57,760 bases of DNA from Fibrobacterota bacterium. GTDB lineage: Bacteria; Fibrobacterota; Fibrobacteria; UBA11236. Position numbers and translations under genes: made by a program. The notes beneath the pieces are model-generated. The model was given only the letters and a program-made list of their open reading frames with translations. It was not told the DNA's origin and did not search any database. The DNA lies in assembly GCA_028287465.1 (NCBI GenBank), contig JAQBPO010000069.1, positions 1 to 57,760 on the forward strand, given 5' to 3'. Below, piece after piece: positions 25,440 through 34,223 of this stretch (position 1 is its first letter; the number at the start of each line of letters is the position of its first letter).

Positions 25440-26684
25440 TCAGCCTATGGCGGCCTTCGCCGTAACGGGTATCCGTCGCAGCAAATCCAGGCAGGCGCGG
25501 CTCGCCTCTTCCGGTCCGTCCCCGGTCCCCATGCGCCGGGCCAGCCTTTCCAGGCGGTCCTCCCATCCGTTCAACGCGTCACGTTTCCGGATCAATTCCC
25601 CGAAGGTAGCCGCGTCCGGTCCGGGAAAAGCGCCGGCCCATTCCGGGAACAGTTCCTCCTCCAGGAGGAGGTTGGGAAGCGCCAGGCGCCGCGCGGCCAG
25701 GACCCTGCGCCCCAAGGCCAAGGTGAGCGGGTCCAGGATGGCCAGGACCAGGGTTGGGATGCGGCGCAGGGCCAGCTCGAGGGTGACGGTGCCCGGAAAG
25801 GCGAGGGCGCGGACCGCCGCGGCCAGGGTTGCGGCCTTGTCGGTGCGGACCTCCGCCCTGGTCGACCACTTTACGGAAGCGGCCCCGGCCTTGAGGTCCA
25901 AGCCGGCGAGGATGCGCCGCGCGGCATCGGCCAGATGGGGCGGCACCAGGACGGCGATCCCCTCCCTATCGTCCAGGCCCTCCCTCTCGAGCAACCCCAG
26001 CCAGACCGGGAGGTTGCGCCGCAGCACGGGCAGCCGGCTCCCGGGGCAAAGGCAGAGGAGCGGCTCCCGCGGCGGCCCGTCCTGGGGGGCCGCCGCGGGC
26101 GCGGCCAGGAAATGGCCCACCGAAAGGCGCGAGGCGATGGGCGCGTAGGCGGCGGCTTCGAACGGGAACAGGACGTGCAGGGCGCAGCCTTCCAGGGCGG
26201 ATCCGGCCCGCCGGAGCTTGCGGGCGGGATCCCGGTAGGCCCATGCCTGGGGCGGCGCCACGAAGCATACCGGAACGCCCAGGTTACGGGCCAGGCGCGC
26301 CAGGCGCAGGTTGAGGCCGGGATAATCCACCAGGACGGCAAGGTCGGGACGGAACCGGCGCATTTCCCGGGCGGCCTTGGCGTACATGCCCAAGGCGAAA
26401 CCGGCGTTGCGGATCACGTCCCAGGCCCCGCTGAAGGCGGTGCGTTCCATCGGGAACAAGGGTTCCAGGCCCCAGGCCGCCGCGGAAGCGCCTCCCAGGC
26501 CCCGCAATTCCAGGTCCGGAAGCGAGGCCCGCAACCTCGCGAGGATGGACCCGAGGATGCCGTCCCCGGAAACCTCTCCGGCGGATACGAAAACCCGTGG
26601 CGGCCGCGCGGGGCCCGCCGGCAGGCCCAAGCCTGCCGGTTCCGCCGGCAGGCCCAAGCCTGCCGGTTCCGCCTCCAGGCTCAA
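25440..26684 (-). CDS. lpxB: Lipid-A-disaccharide synthase
   Basis: Joins UDP-diacylglucosamine and lipid X to form the lipid A disaccharide; a peripheral inner-membrane enzyme and a sign of a Gram-negative outer membrane. The 414-residue frame has VFVSAGEVSGDGILGS at the start of the core, the LVDYPGLNLRLAR and VAPPQAWAYRD segments and FPFE before AAYAPIA. The apparent start is a TTG overlapping the stop of the HAD gene. The first 25 or so residues are encoded by a palindromic 27-bp tandem repeat (AEPAGLGLP twice) foreign to the family. The exact start is therefore uncertain. Confidence 0.9.
   Translation of the reverse strand: MSLEAEPAGLGLPAEPAGLGLPAGPARPPRVFVSAGEVSGDGILGSILARLRASLPDLELRGLGGASAAAWGLEPLFPMERTAFSGAWDVIRNAGFALGMYAKAAREMRRFRPDLAVLVDYPGLNLRLARLARNLGVPVCFVAPPQAWAYRDPARKLRRAGSALEGCALHVLFPFEAAAYAPIASRLSVGHFLAAPAAAPQDGPPREPLLCLCPGSRLPVLRRNLPVWLGLLEREGLDDREGIAVLVPPHLADAARRILAGLDLKAGAASVKWSTRAEVRTDKAATLAAAVRALAFPGTVTLELALRRIPTLVLAILDPLTLALGRRVLAARRLALPNLLLEEELFPEWAGAFPGPDAATFGELIRKRDALNGWEDRLERLARRMGTGDGPEEASRACLDLLRRIPVTAKAAIG
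26617..26670. repeat. Tandem 27-bp palindromic repeat inside the lpxB 5' end
   Basis: Two perfect 27-bp copies (26617-26643, 26644-26670) plus a decayed third. Each copy holds a 9-bp stem CCGGCAGGC/GCCTGCCGG with a 4-base loop. In the lpxB frame each copy encodes AEPAGLGLP, so the array is in frame and adds residues before the conserved core. Confidence 0.85.
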
Positions 26685-27385
26685 GCCAGGCTCTCGGGAT
26701 CGATGTCGGTCAAGGAAGATGCCACGCGGTCGAACTCGTCGCCCACCACCTTGGGCGCGGTATGCGGTGCGATCCAGATGGTGCTCCAGCCCCGCTCCCG
26801 CGCGGATTCCAGGTTGTCCTGGCGGTCGTCGGCGAAGTGGACGCGGATGTCAGGGCCATGGCGTTCGCGCAGGTGGGCGTCCACCTTGGCATAGGCCTGC
26901 CGGTTGGGTTTGCCTTCCCAGTCCATGAAGGCGATATCGAAGATGCCCTCCAGGCGCGGCCCCAGGAAATCCGTGGCGGCCCTGGCGGCCGTCTCCATTC
27001 CCTGCGGCAGGATGGTCCCCAGGCCCATGGCCTTGAGGCCCCGCACGGCCCAGTCCATGCGCGCATTGGTGAAGATGTAGAAGGGATGGGGCATCCGGGC
27101 GAGCCACTCGTGAAGGCGGGGATCCGGGGGCGGCAGGTGATGCTCCTCGATGGCGTGGATGAAGTCGCAGTAATGCTCCCGGTCCACCCCGTGCAGTTCC
27201 TCCAACCCCTTCAGGGTGGTGCCGTACTTGTCCCAAAGGCGCGTGCGCGCCTCGTCCGCCTCCGCTTCGCTGAACCCGAGGAAGGTGCGGATATACAGGT
27301 TGATGCGGTCGTCCACGGCCTTCAGGGTCGTGAGGGTGGAAGGATAGAGGGTGTGATCGTAATCCAGGAGCAGGATCTTCTTCAC
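26681..27385 (-). CDS. HAD-superfamily hydrolase, pyrimidine 5'-nucleotidase-like
   Basis: A 234-residue haloacid-dehalogenase-type phosphatase. Motif I is LLDYDHTLYPS (nucleophile Asp8, second Asp10), motif II is the Thr in YIFTNARMDW, and motif III/IV includes a Lys near GKPNRQAY and the pair in HFADDRQDN. The cap is of the helical C1 type near residues 20-90. The sequence pattern matches the pyrimidine 5'-nucleotidase (SDT1-like) branch, but the substrate is not proven. It starts with GTG inside the Nudix stop (GTGA overlap), and its own stop overlaps the lpxB start, so three genes are translationally chained. Confidence 0.85.
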   Translation of the reverse strand: MKKILLLDYDHTLYPSTLTTLKAVDDRINLYIRTFLGFSEAEADEARTRLWDKYGTTLKGLEELHGVDREHYCDFIHAIEEHHLPPPDPRLHEWLARMPHPFYIFTNARMDWAVRGLKAMGLGTILPQGMETAARAATDFLGPRLEGIFDIAFMDWEGKPNRQAYAKVDAHLRERHGPDIRVHFADDRQDNLESARERGWSTIWIAPHTAPKVVGDEFDRVASSLTDIDPESLA

Positions 27386-27933
27386 GGCAATACGGACTCC
27401 CAAAGGGTTTCCAGCACCCCGTAGGTGAAGCCCCAGATGGCCCCGTCCCCGGTGCCCACGCGGATGCAGGGGAATTCCCGGTCCGGATGGGAAAGGCTCA
27501 TGGCGGCCTGGTGGCGGTTGGCGGGATCGCGGAGGTAGCTTTGGGGCAACCAATGGAATTCGGCGATTTCCAGGGCCGCCAGGGCCAAGGGCGGCTTGGA
27601 AGGGATTTCGAACAGGAAGGGCGCCACCTGCATGGGCTTCCCCATATGGCCCCCCGCCACGGCCATGGGCAGGGCCTGGACCAACTGTTCCGATAGGAGC
27701 CGGAGGCCCGTTTCCTCGAAGGTTTCCCGGACGCATGTTTCCAGGAGATCTTTGTCACCCTTTTCCCAACGACCGCCGGGCAAGGCGAAATGACCGGACC
27801 AGGGGTCCTCGGGATTCGTCGCGCGCCTCAAAAGCAGGAATTCCGGGTCCTCGCCCGTGGTGCGGATTAAGGCCACGGCCGCCCGGGGAGAGGCGCCCGG
27901 CGGGGTCAGGGGATGGGAATCGGGCGGCGTCAT
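27382..27933 (-). CDS. Nudix hydrolase (CoA pyrophosphatase-like)
   Basis: A 183-residue Nudix protein that should hydrolyse a nucleoside diphosphate linked to another group. The Nudix box begins with FALPGGRWEKGDKDLLET and continues CVRETFEETGL with the catalytic REXXEE core. The preceding LIRTTGEDPEFLLLRRA...WSGHFALPGG stretch resembles CoA pyrophosphatases (NudL type). The start at MTPPDSHPL was chosen because TATAAA ends exactly six bases before it, and the frame upstream has no domain content. First gene of the Nudix-HAD-lpxB chain. Confidence 0.88.
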   Translation of the reverse strand: MTPPDSHPLTPPGASPRAAVALIRTTGEDPEFLLLRRATNPEDPWSGHFALPGGRWEKGDKDLLETCVRETFEETGLRLLSEQLVQALPMAVAGGHMGKPMQVAPFLFEIPSKPPLALAALEIAEFHWLPQSYLRDPANRHQAAMSLSHPDREFPCIRVGTGDGAIWGFTYGVLETLWESVLP

Positions 27934-27939
27934 GATGTT

Positions 27940-27945
27940 TTTATA
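27940..27945 (-). promoter_or_regulatory. Leaderless -10 element of the Nudix-HAD-lpxB operon
   Basis: TATAAA on the minus strand, six bases before the Nudix ATG, in an AT-rich patch that contrasts with the GC-rich surroundings. No clear -35 is present. The gap to the divergent rlmN gene is only 156 bp. Confidence 0.5.
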
Positions 27946-28089
27946 AACTATAAATATGGGTTGGAGGGCCGGGCCGGCAAGCCCCACGGCCCCAAAAGGC
28001 CTTCCGACCCCGTTTTTCCTTCGGTCGCAAGGGGTTAGGTCACCGTCGATTCCGTGCTTCATGGCAATTTTTGCTAAATTGAATCCCGC

Positions 28090-29133
28090 ATGACCAAGTC
28101 TCACATCCTGGGCGCGAGCCTGCAGGAACTGGAAGCCCTGGTTGCCTCATTCGGGCAACCGGCTTTCCGCGCCAAGCAAATCCATAATTGGATGTTCCAG
28201 AACCTGGAATCCGATTTCGCCAAGATGACCAATCTTCCCAAGGCCCTGGTCGAATCCCTCCAGGCGTCCGCCACCTGCTCGGCCCTGAAGGTCAAGGCGA
28301 ACCAGGTCTCCACCGACGGCACCACCAAATGGGTCTTCGAAACCCATGACGGCCATTTCTTCGAGACCGTGCTCATCCCCACGGACGACCGGCGCTCCAT
28401 CTGCGTGTCTTCGCAAATCGGATGCGCCATGGGTTGCACCTTCTGCCGCACGGCCACCATGGGCTTCATCCGCAATCTCACCTTGGGCGAGATCCTGGAA
28501 CAAGTGCATTACGTTAGCCGCCATGTGCGGGCCCTGGACGGCGGCCGCGTCAGCAACGCCATCTTCATGGGCATGGGCGAACCGCTCCTCAACCTGGACA
28601 ACGTGGCCACGGCCTGCGAGATCATGAATTCCCAGGAAGGCTTCGGCATCGCCAAGGACAAGATCACCGTGTCCACCTCCGGCGTGGTCCCCAAGATCCT
28701 GGAATGGGGCGCGCGGGCGCCGGACTTCAAGCTGGCAATCAGCCTCAACGGCAGCAATGACGAGATGCGCTCCTCGCTGATGCCGATCAACCGCCGTTAC
28801 AACATCGACACCTTGCTCAAGACCGCGGACGAATACATCCGTCTTTCCGGCCAGAAGCTCACGTTCGAATACATCCTCATCAAGGACAAGACCTGCACGC
28901 CCGAATCGGCCCGCGAGCTCAAACGCATCGCGTCCCATCGGCACTGCAAGATCAACCTCATCCCGCTCAACCGCGGAAATCCGGACATGGAGGCCCCTTC
29001 CGACGATGAAATAGCCGAGTTCGAACGTATCCTCGCGCAGGGGGATTTCCAAGTCCTGCGCAGACGGCCGAGAGGCCCTGATATTTACGCCGCTTGCGGA
29101 CAACTGGCCACAGAACAGAAAAAGGTAGCCTGA
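28090..29133 (+). CDS. rlmN: 23S rRNA (adenine-2503-C2)-methyltransferase RlmN
   Basis: Radical-SAM enzyme that methylates A2503 of 23S rRNA (and A37 of some tRNAs). The 347-residue protein has the CX3CX2C cluster motif at Cys112, Cys116 and Cys119 (QIGCAMGCTFCR), preceded by ICVSSQ. GMGEPLLN supplies the SAM-binding GGE-like motif. The C-terminal methyl-carrying Cys is in YAACGQLA. An extended -10-like TGCTAAATT lies nine bases before the ATG. Its stop overlaps the next ATG by one base (TGATG). Confidence 0.97.
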   Translation: MTKSHILGASLQELEALVASFGQPAFRAKQIHNWMFQNLESDFAKMTNLPKALVESLQASATCSALKVKANQVSTDGTTKWVFETHDGHFFETVLIPTDDRRSICVSSQIGCAMGCTFCRTATMGFIRNLTLGEILEQVHYVSRHVRALDGGRVSNAIFMGMGEPLLNLDNVATACEIMNSQEGFGIAKDKITVSTSGVVPKILEWGARAPDFKLAISLNGSNDEMRSSLMPINRRYNIDTLLKTADEYIRLSGQKLTFEYILIKDKTCTPESARELKRIASHRHCKINLIPLNRGNPDMEAPSDDEIAEFERILAQGDFQVLRRRPRGPDIYAACGQLATEQKKVA

Positions 29134-29747
29134 TGCTTACTCAAAACCTGCCGGAATACTGGGAAGACTTGTACAAGAACAAGAAGGACACGTGGTGGGA
29201 CAACGGAAAAGCCAGTCCAATCCTCGAGGAATTCTTCAAGCATCCTTCCTGCCCCAAGACCGGGCGCGTGCTCGTTCCCGGAGCGGGTCGGGGCTACGAC
29301 GCCGCCGCCTGGGCCGCCCGGGGCCATGAGACCCTGGCCGTCGATTTCTCCGGCACCGCGTATACGGCGCTGACCGCCCTATCCGAGAAGCAGCGTAAGC
29401 TGTCCGTCCTCAATATCGATCTGTTCGAGCTCTCCCCCAAGAGCACCGAACCTTTCGACATCATCTTCGAGTACGGTTGCTTCAACTCCATCCATCCCGG
29501 CCGCCGCGACGAGTATTTCGAAGTCTGGGACAAGATGCTCACGCCCACCGGCGTGGTCATCGCCGCCTTCTACCCCCTGATCCGCACCACCTCGCAGGAA
29601 GGCCCTCCCCATCCCACCTCCGAAGGCGAGCTGATGGCCCGCCTTGACGGGGTCTTCGACATCGAGGAGAAGTTCGTCCCCAAGAAGAGCCTCAAGGAGC
29701 GCTTGGGCAAGGAAGAGATCTGGATCCTGAGGAAGCCTAAGCACTAG
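29133..29747 (+). CDS. SAM-dependent methyltransferase, thiopurine/thiol-methyltransferase-like
   Basis: A 204-residue class I methyltransferase coupled to rlmN by a one-base stop/start overlap. The N-terminus (YWEDLYKNKKDTWWDNG) and SAM motif I (RVLVPGAGRGYDAAAWA) match the TPMT-like branch, which methylates small thiols, selenium or halide substrates. An acidic residue ends strand two (LAVDFS), and the FDIIFEYGCFNSI segment follows. The substrate cannot be named. A strong terminator follows about 50 bases after its stop. Confidence 0.85.
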   Translation: MLTQNLPEYWEDLYKNKKDTWWDNGKASPILEEFFKHPSCPKTGRVLVPGAGRGYDAAAWAARGHETLAVDFSGTAYTALTALSEKQRKLSVLNIDLFELSPKSTEPFDIIFEYGCFNSIHPGRRDEYFEVWDKMLTPTGVVIAAFYPLIRTTSQEGPPHPTSEGELMARLDGVFDIEEKFVPKKSLKERLGKEEIWILRKPKH

Positions 29748-29798
29748 GCCAAGGGCCCCAAACGTTACCGCAGCGATACGGTAACACCCGGGTTAATC

Positions 29799-29845
29799 AA
29801 GCCCCTCCTCCCCGCGCATCGCGCCAAGGGAGGAGGGGCTTTTCC
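29799..29845 (+). terminator. Intrinsic terminator after rlmN operon
   Basis: Perfect 14-bp stem (29799-29812 with 29828-29841, GC-rich, starting AAGCCCC) followed by a T run. A run of A/T on the 5' side lets it act on both strands. A second 7-bp hairpin (GTTACCG/CGGTAAC, 29764-29785) lies just before it. Confidence 0.9.
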
Positions 29846-30073
29846 GTTTCCGCCCGGACCCTCGATCAAGGGACCGTAAAATCTCGTTCCGGACCCCCGA
29901 AAAGCCCATGTCCTTTGGGTTTTTCCCCAGCATCAGCAGCAACCCAACTTCCTAAAACAGGGGCCTAAAGCCTTGGTTTTGCTCCATTTGCTTCCGGCCA
30001 GTTAGACCCCCTCGCGACGTGGCGGAGGCCCACCAGATGTGGTACCCTTTTTCAAAAGGAGGCACAAGATACG
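29846..30073 (+). other. Spacer before the 202-residue unknown gene
   Basis: No gene is seen in these 228 bp. The 3' end has an AAAAGGAGG ribosome site before the ATG at 30074. A plausible promoter (around GGTACCCTTTTT) is too weak to call. Confidence 0.4.
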
Positions 30074-30682
30074 ATGTCCTACTTCAGTTCCAAATCCACT
30101 TGGCTCAGCCTGGTAGACGCCGCCCACCCCGTGGGCGAAGATTCGCCCAAGTCCGAAACCGCTCCCGTCCTGGACGGCCTCGCCCTTTCCTTCGAGGACT
30201 ACCGCCCTTGCTTTCCCGCCGAGGGCGGCAGCGGCTTCGGCGGCTCGGACGCCTCCGATCCCGAAGGGAAGGTCAAGGACACCGCCGAAGACCTGGATTA
30301 CCTCCGCATCACCATGGAACTGCGGCATCGCATGTTCTTCCATTTCAAGGAATGGGAGTTCGGTCCGGCCCTGCTCGAGGATCACCTCCGCCTGGCCCAG
30401 GCCCAGACCGACGCCGAAGAGGCCCTGGTCCATTATTGCCAGGCCCGCCACGTCGCCGTCACCTTGGTGGAAAAGTTCGACCAGCCCACCTACCGGCTGG
30501 CCTGGATCGAAGCCGATCGCGTCATCGCCGAAATCCACGCCCTGATCGGGAACACGGAGAGCTGCGCGCTTTACGCGAAGGAAGGCCTGAACGCGATCAA
30601 GCAGGGCAGGTTCACCGCCGATTACGATATGCGGATTACGAAGCTGGCGGTTCGGTTTTTGAATCTGCTTGAGGGGAAATGA
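30074..30682 (+). CDS. Unknown helical cytoplasmic protein
   Basis: A 202-residue protein not recognised. A strong AAGGAGG ribosome site precedes the ATG. The first 75 residues are low in structure and Gly/Ser/Pro-rich (EGGSGFGGSDASDPEG). Residues 80-200 form several helices with a TPR-like spacing (ALLEDHLRLAQAQTDAEEALVHYCQARHVA, then CALYAKEGLNAIKQG). There is no signal peptide. It stands alone between a terminator and a long structured non-coding region. Confidence 0.7.
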   Translation: MSYFSSKSTWLSLVDAAHPVGEDSPKSETAPVLDGLALSFEDYRPCFPAEGGSGFGGSDASDPEGKVKDTAEDLDYLRITMELRHRMFFHFKEWEFGPALLEDHLRLAQAQTDAEEALVHYCQARHVAVTLVEKFDQPTYRLAWIEADRVIAEIHALIGNTESCALYAKEGLNAIKQGRFTADYDMRITKLAVRFLNLLEGK

Positions 30683-30689
30683 ATGACCC

Positions 30690-30925
30690 GGCCCCGGGCG
30701 CGCGGGGGCGGGGGTGGCGCGTGAAGGCTCCGCCCTTCGGCTGGGTGATGCTGCGGGTCTCCTGCCGGGCCGTCGGCTCCCTGAGGGTCTGCCGGTGGGA
30801 GCGCGCAAGCCGGGGCGCGTGACTTGGGCTTCCGCAGGCGCGCTCCGCTTCCGGCCGGGCGGGCCCGGCGGCGCCGGCGGGCTGCGCCTAATACGCGCCA
30901 CCCCCGCCCCCGCGCGCCCGGGGCC
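30690..30925. repeat. Long inverted repeat 1 (33-bp perfect arms)
   Basis: Arms 30690-30722 and 30893-30925 are perfect reverse complements over 33 bp, separated by 170 bp. The arms share the core GCGCGGGGGCGGGGG with inverted repeat 2. Confidence 0.85.
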
Positions 30926-31267
30926 CGGCCTGATACTCCGAAGCTGTTTCGGAGCCCTGTGGGCAGACTGCGAATCGAACCCTTCCGCATCCCTACAGCC
31001 CCAGCCCAACCTCACTTGCCCCCGCGAAGTCCCACGCCCCACCCCCCAACGCAAAGCCCTTCCAAGCCCCCCGAAGTCCCGCGGTCTAACCCAAACGCGC
31101 ACCGTCCGGCGGACGGTGCCGCCGCGCCTCCCAGACCAGCAGGGAACCCCCTAGACCCGGAGGTCCCATAGACTACATCCAATTACGACCCACCTAACAT
31201 GGACCGCACCGCCGCCCGCCAAAAAGAGTCCGGCTTCACCCCGCCATTCGCGAAGGCGAGCGTCTCC

Positions 31268-31529
31268 GCGCGGGGGCGGGGGCCCGGGTGTCCGGGCTTA
31301 TCAGGCTCCGGCGGCGTGACGAATCAGCTCCGCGACCGCAGGTTTGCAGGCCGCCCGGCCGAAGCGCGAACGAACATCTGCGGGACCGCATCGCGAGAGG
31401 CTTCCATATGTGAGTGAGCGCGGAAGACCGGAAATAAAAAACCCGGCCGGGTGGCCGGGTGAATCAATGTATCTGAAGCAAACCCGCTGGAGCCGTAAAG
31501 TCCGGACACCCGGGCCCCCGCCTCCGCGC
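31268..31529. repeat. Long inverted repeat 2 (28-bp arms, one mismatch)
   Basis: Arms 31268-31295 and 31502-31529 are reverse complements over 28 bp with one mismatch, flanking a 206-bp segment that includes the secDF terminator. The right arm ends six bases from the secDF stop codon. Confidence 0.85.
31436..31459 (-). terminator. Intrinsic terminator of secDF
   Basis: On the minus strand the stem CCCGGCC/GGCCGGG (loop ACCC) is followed by six T. It lies about 77 bases after the secDF stop. Confidence 0.85.
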
Positions 31530-31535
31530 AGCGAC

Positions 31536-34223
31536 CTACTTCTTGGCAGCCACCGCCGGATGAACCCGGCGATGATCCCACCAGACCACGAACGGGCACG
31601 CCACGGCAATGGTCGAGTACGTCCCGACGAACACGCCGATGATCATCGCCACGCTGAAATCGCGCACCGACGAGGCTCCCATCACCGCCAGGATCACCAC
31701 GGTGAACAACACCGTCAAATGCGTGATGATGGAACGGCTCAGGCACTGGTTGTTCGCGCTGTTCACCCGCGCCGCGAAGCTCTCCTTGGAGCTGGCCACG
31801 CCGGTCAGCTCGCGGATGCGGTCGAAGATGATGATGGAATCGTTCAGCGAATAACCGATGATGGTCAGGAGCGCCGCCACGAAGTCCAGGGAGATTTCCA
31901 TCCCGAACAGGGAGAACAATCCGAGGGTGATCAGGCAATCGTGGACCAGGCCCAGAACGCCCCCCACGCCGAAGCCCAAGCCATTGCGGCCGAAGCGGAA
32001 CCAGATATAGAGCACGATGAGGACCAGGGCGGCCAGGATGGAGTAGACGGCGGACCTCCGCAGATCCTTTCCGACCGAGGGGCCGACCGTATCTTCGCCT
32101 TCGATGGTGGCGCCCACGACGGCCTTCCGGATGGCGCCCAGGGACGCGCTGTCCTCGGATACCTTGGGGAGGAAGATCAGGAGGCGGTTCTCATTGGCGG
32201 CGCCCAGGGTCTGCACGCGCGGATTCTCGAGGCCGGCGCTCTGGATCTCGCGGCGGACCTTTTCGATATCCGGCTTATCCTGGAAGGCGACGCGGTAGAC
32301 ATGGCCGCCGGTGAAATCGATGCCGAAGTGGAGGCCGCGCACGGCGATGGCTCCGAGGGCGAGCACCAGGATGACGATGGACAGGCCCACGTAGTACTTG
32401 GCGTGGGGGATGACCTTGATGTCCACCTCGTGGAACCAGTTGATGCCCTTGCCGATGGAGAGGTTCTTGATGTCGCGGTTGGCGAGGATGTAGTCGAATA
32501 CGAGCCGGGTCACGATGATGGCCGTGTACATCGAAGCGCCTATGCCGACCATCAGGGTCAGACCGAAGCCCTTGATGGGACCGACTCCGATATAGTAGAG
32601 GATGGCCGCGGTGCCGAGGGTGGTGACGTTGGAATCGAAAATGGCGCTGAAGGCCTTCTTGTAACCTGCGTCGACGGCGGCGCGGACGCTGCGCCCGGCC
32701 CGCAATTCTTCCCGGATGCGCTCGAATATCAGCACGTTCGAGTCCACGGCCATACCGATGGTGAGCACGATGCCGGCGATGCCGGGCAAGGTCAGGGTGG
32801 CATGGAAAGCGCCCAGGACGGCGAAGAGGATGATCATGTTGAGGAGCAGGGCCAGGTTGGCGATGAGACCGGCGCCCTTATAATAGAGGGCCATGAAGCC
32901 GGCGACCAGGGCCAGGGCCACTATGGCGGCGTACATGCCTTTCTTGATATTATCCTCGCCCAAGGTGGGGCCGACCGAACGGAGCTCGGCGATTTTCATG
33001 GGGGCGGGGAGGGAGCCGGCTCGCAAGGTGACCGCGAGCTGCTTGGCTTCATTCATGTCCCCGATTCCGGTGATGGAGGCGCGACCATTGGGGATGCGGC
33101 CCTGGATGACGGGGGCGGAATAGACCACGGAGTCCAGGACGATGGCCAACTGCTTGCCGATATTGGCGCCGGTCACGCGGCCGAATTCCTTGGGTCCGAG
33201 GCCCTTGAAGGTCAGGCTGACTTCCACTTCGCCGGCGTTCATGCCGCCGCCCAGGCGCTGGGGACGGGCGTCCGCGATGGTGGCGCCGGTCATCTCGGGA
33301 CGGCGCTTGAGGAGGTACAGGCGGCGGATCTTGGTGTTGCCGCCTTCGAGGGTTTCGATGTCACGGCCCCAGAGGAACTGGTAACGGCTGGGGATCAGGG
33401 CCTGGACATCCGGGTCTTCCAGGATGGTACGGGCCTTGGAGACGTTCTCGGCCTTGACGGCCAGGTCACGGCCCATGGCCATGAGGAGGGCGCCGAAGGG
33501 ACGGTTCTTGTAGAATTCCGAGGCGGTTTCCGAGGAGGTATCCTTGGCCGAGTCGGCCTTGCGGGTGCTGTCCTTGGCGGAAGCCAGGGCGCCGGTGGAG
33601 TCCTTCCTGACGGTGGCGGAATCGCCCTTCGCGCTGTCCTTCTGGACTACGCGGCCGAAGATATCCTGCACGGCCTGGGCGGTATCATTGCCCGGGACCG
33701 CTCCCTTTTCGGGCTTGCCGCCGGAACGGCGGTTGAGGAAGGCGTCGATCTTATCCAGGACCGGCTTGAACTCGGTGCCTTCGGGGATCAGTTTGAACTC
33801 GAGGAGGGCGGTGGCCCCGATGAGGCGGCGGGCATCTTCCGCGCCCATGCCGGCTAGGTCGGCCACGATGCGGTTTTCGCCGGAACGGGTGATGAGCGGT
33901 TCGCTCAGGCCGTATTGATCGACGCGGTTCCGGATGATCTCCAGGGACCGATCCATCACGTCCTTCTGGGCTTCCTTGTCCAGCTTCTCCTTATTCACCT
34001 CGACGATGATATGGGTTCCGCCGGCCAAATCGAGGCCCAGGTTGATGGCCTTGGCGGCCATTTCCGGATGTTCTTTCTTGTAGAGCTCCCGTTCCCGCTT
34101 TTCCAGGGGGAGATTGGCGTCGTTCTTCTTGGAGAAGACCACGACGCTCGGAAAAAGACTGATGCCGCACAACACCAGGATGATGAGGAGCAGAACTGTG
34201 CGTAAGCCGGTATCCCTTTTCAT
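31536..34223 (-). CDS. secDF: Fused protein-export membrane protein SecDF
   Basis: Proton-driven accessory of the Sec translocon, with SecD and SecF in one 895-residue chain. The SecD half has TM1, the periplasmic D1 domain (INLGLDLAGGTHIIVEV) and the MAVDSNVLIFERIREE motif. The SecF half has HFGIDFTGGHVYRV and LNDSIIIFDRIREL. About 12 membrane segments fit the fusion form. An unusual hydrophilic Lys/Asp/Ser-rich linker lies within the first periplasmic domain (about residues 190-245, DSAKGDSATVRKDST). The gene stands alone, without yajC, and ends at a terminator. Confidence 0.97.
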   Translation of the reverse strand: MKRDTGLRTVLLLIILVLCGISLFPSVVVFSKKNDANLPLEKRERELYKKEHPEMAAKAINLGLDLAGGTHIIVEVNKEKLDKEAQKDVMDRSLEIIRNRVDQYGLSEPLITRSGENRIVADLAGMGAEDARRLIGATALLEFKLIPEGTEFKPVLDKIDAFLNRRSGGKPEKGAVPGNDTAQAVQDIFGRVVQKDSAKGDSATVRKDSTGALASAKDSTRKADSAKDTSSETASEFYKNRPFGALLMAMGRDLAVKAENVSKARTILEDPDVQALIPSRYQFLWGRDIETLEGGNTKIRRLYLLKRRPEMTGATIADARPQRLGGGMNAGEVEVSLTFKGLGPKEFGRVTGANIGKQLAIVLDSVVYSAPVIQGRIPNGRASITGIGDMNEAKQLAVTLRAGSLPAPMKIAELRSVGPTLGEDNIKKGMYAAIVALALVAGFMALYYKGAGLIANLALLLNMIILFAVLGAFHATLTLPGIAGIVLTIGMAVDSNVLIFERIREELRAGRSVRAAVDAGYKKAFSAIFDSNVTTLGTAAILYYIGVGPIKGFGLTLMVGIGASMYTAIIVTRLVFDYILANRDIKNLSIGKGINWFHEVDIKVIPHAKYYVGLSIVILVLALGAIAVRGLHFGIDFTGGHVYRVAFQDKPDIEKVRREIQSAGLENPRVQTLGAANENRLLIFLPKVSEDSASLGAIRKAVVGATIEGEDTVGPSVGKDLRRSAVYSILAALVLIVLYIWFRFGRNGLGFGVGGVLGLVHDCLITLGLFSLFGMEISLDFVAALLTIIGYSLNDSIIIFDRIRELTGVASSKESFAARVNSANNQCLSRSIITHLTVLFTVVILAVMGASSVRDFSVAMIIGVFVGTYSTIAVACPFVVWWDHRRVHPAVAAKK

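Larger units (their letters stand above)
30683..31535. other. 853-bp non-coding region with nested GC-rich inverted repeats
   Basis: There is no convincing gene on either strand; the long frames here are Arg/Pro/Gly noise. The left part is extremely G/C rich and the middle (30960-31200) is strongly C-rich on the plus strand. It contains two long inverted repeats (separate entries), an inner 9-bp pair (30798-30806 with 30838-30846), and a CTCCGAA/TTCGGAG hairpin near 30936. A 9-bp-stem hairpin (GCACCGTCC/GGACGGTGC) lies at 31099-31119, and the secDF terminator is at 31442. It could be an RNA gene or the remains of a small mobile element. Confidence 0.6.

Noticed and set aside
30966-31000. tRNA-like T-loop (GGGTTCGATTC on the minus strand)
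   Set aside because: The flanking bases do not pair as a T stem, and no anticodon, D arm or acceptor stem could be traced.
30002-31102. 366-codon minus frame across the 202-residue gene and the repeat region
   Set aside because: Arg/Pro/Gly-rich translation of GC-rich repeats; no ribosome site, domain or sensible start.
30683-31535. RNase P RNA, SRP RNA or tmRNA in the gene-free stretch
   Set aside because: None of the conserved core motifs of these RNAs could be found on either strand.
31344-33857. 837-codon plus frame over secDF
   Set aside because: Shadow frame of secDF with low-complexity Gly/Asp/His content.
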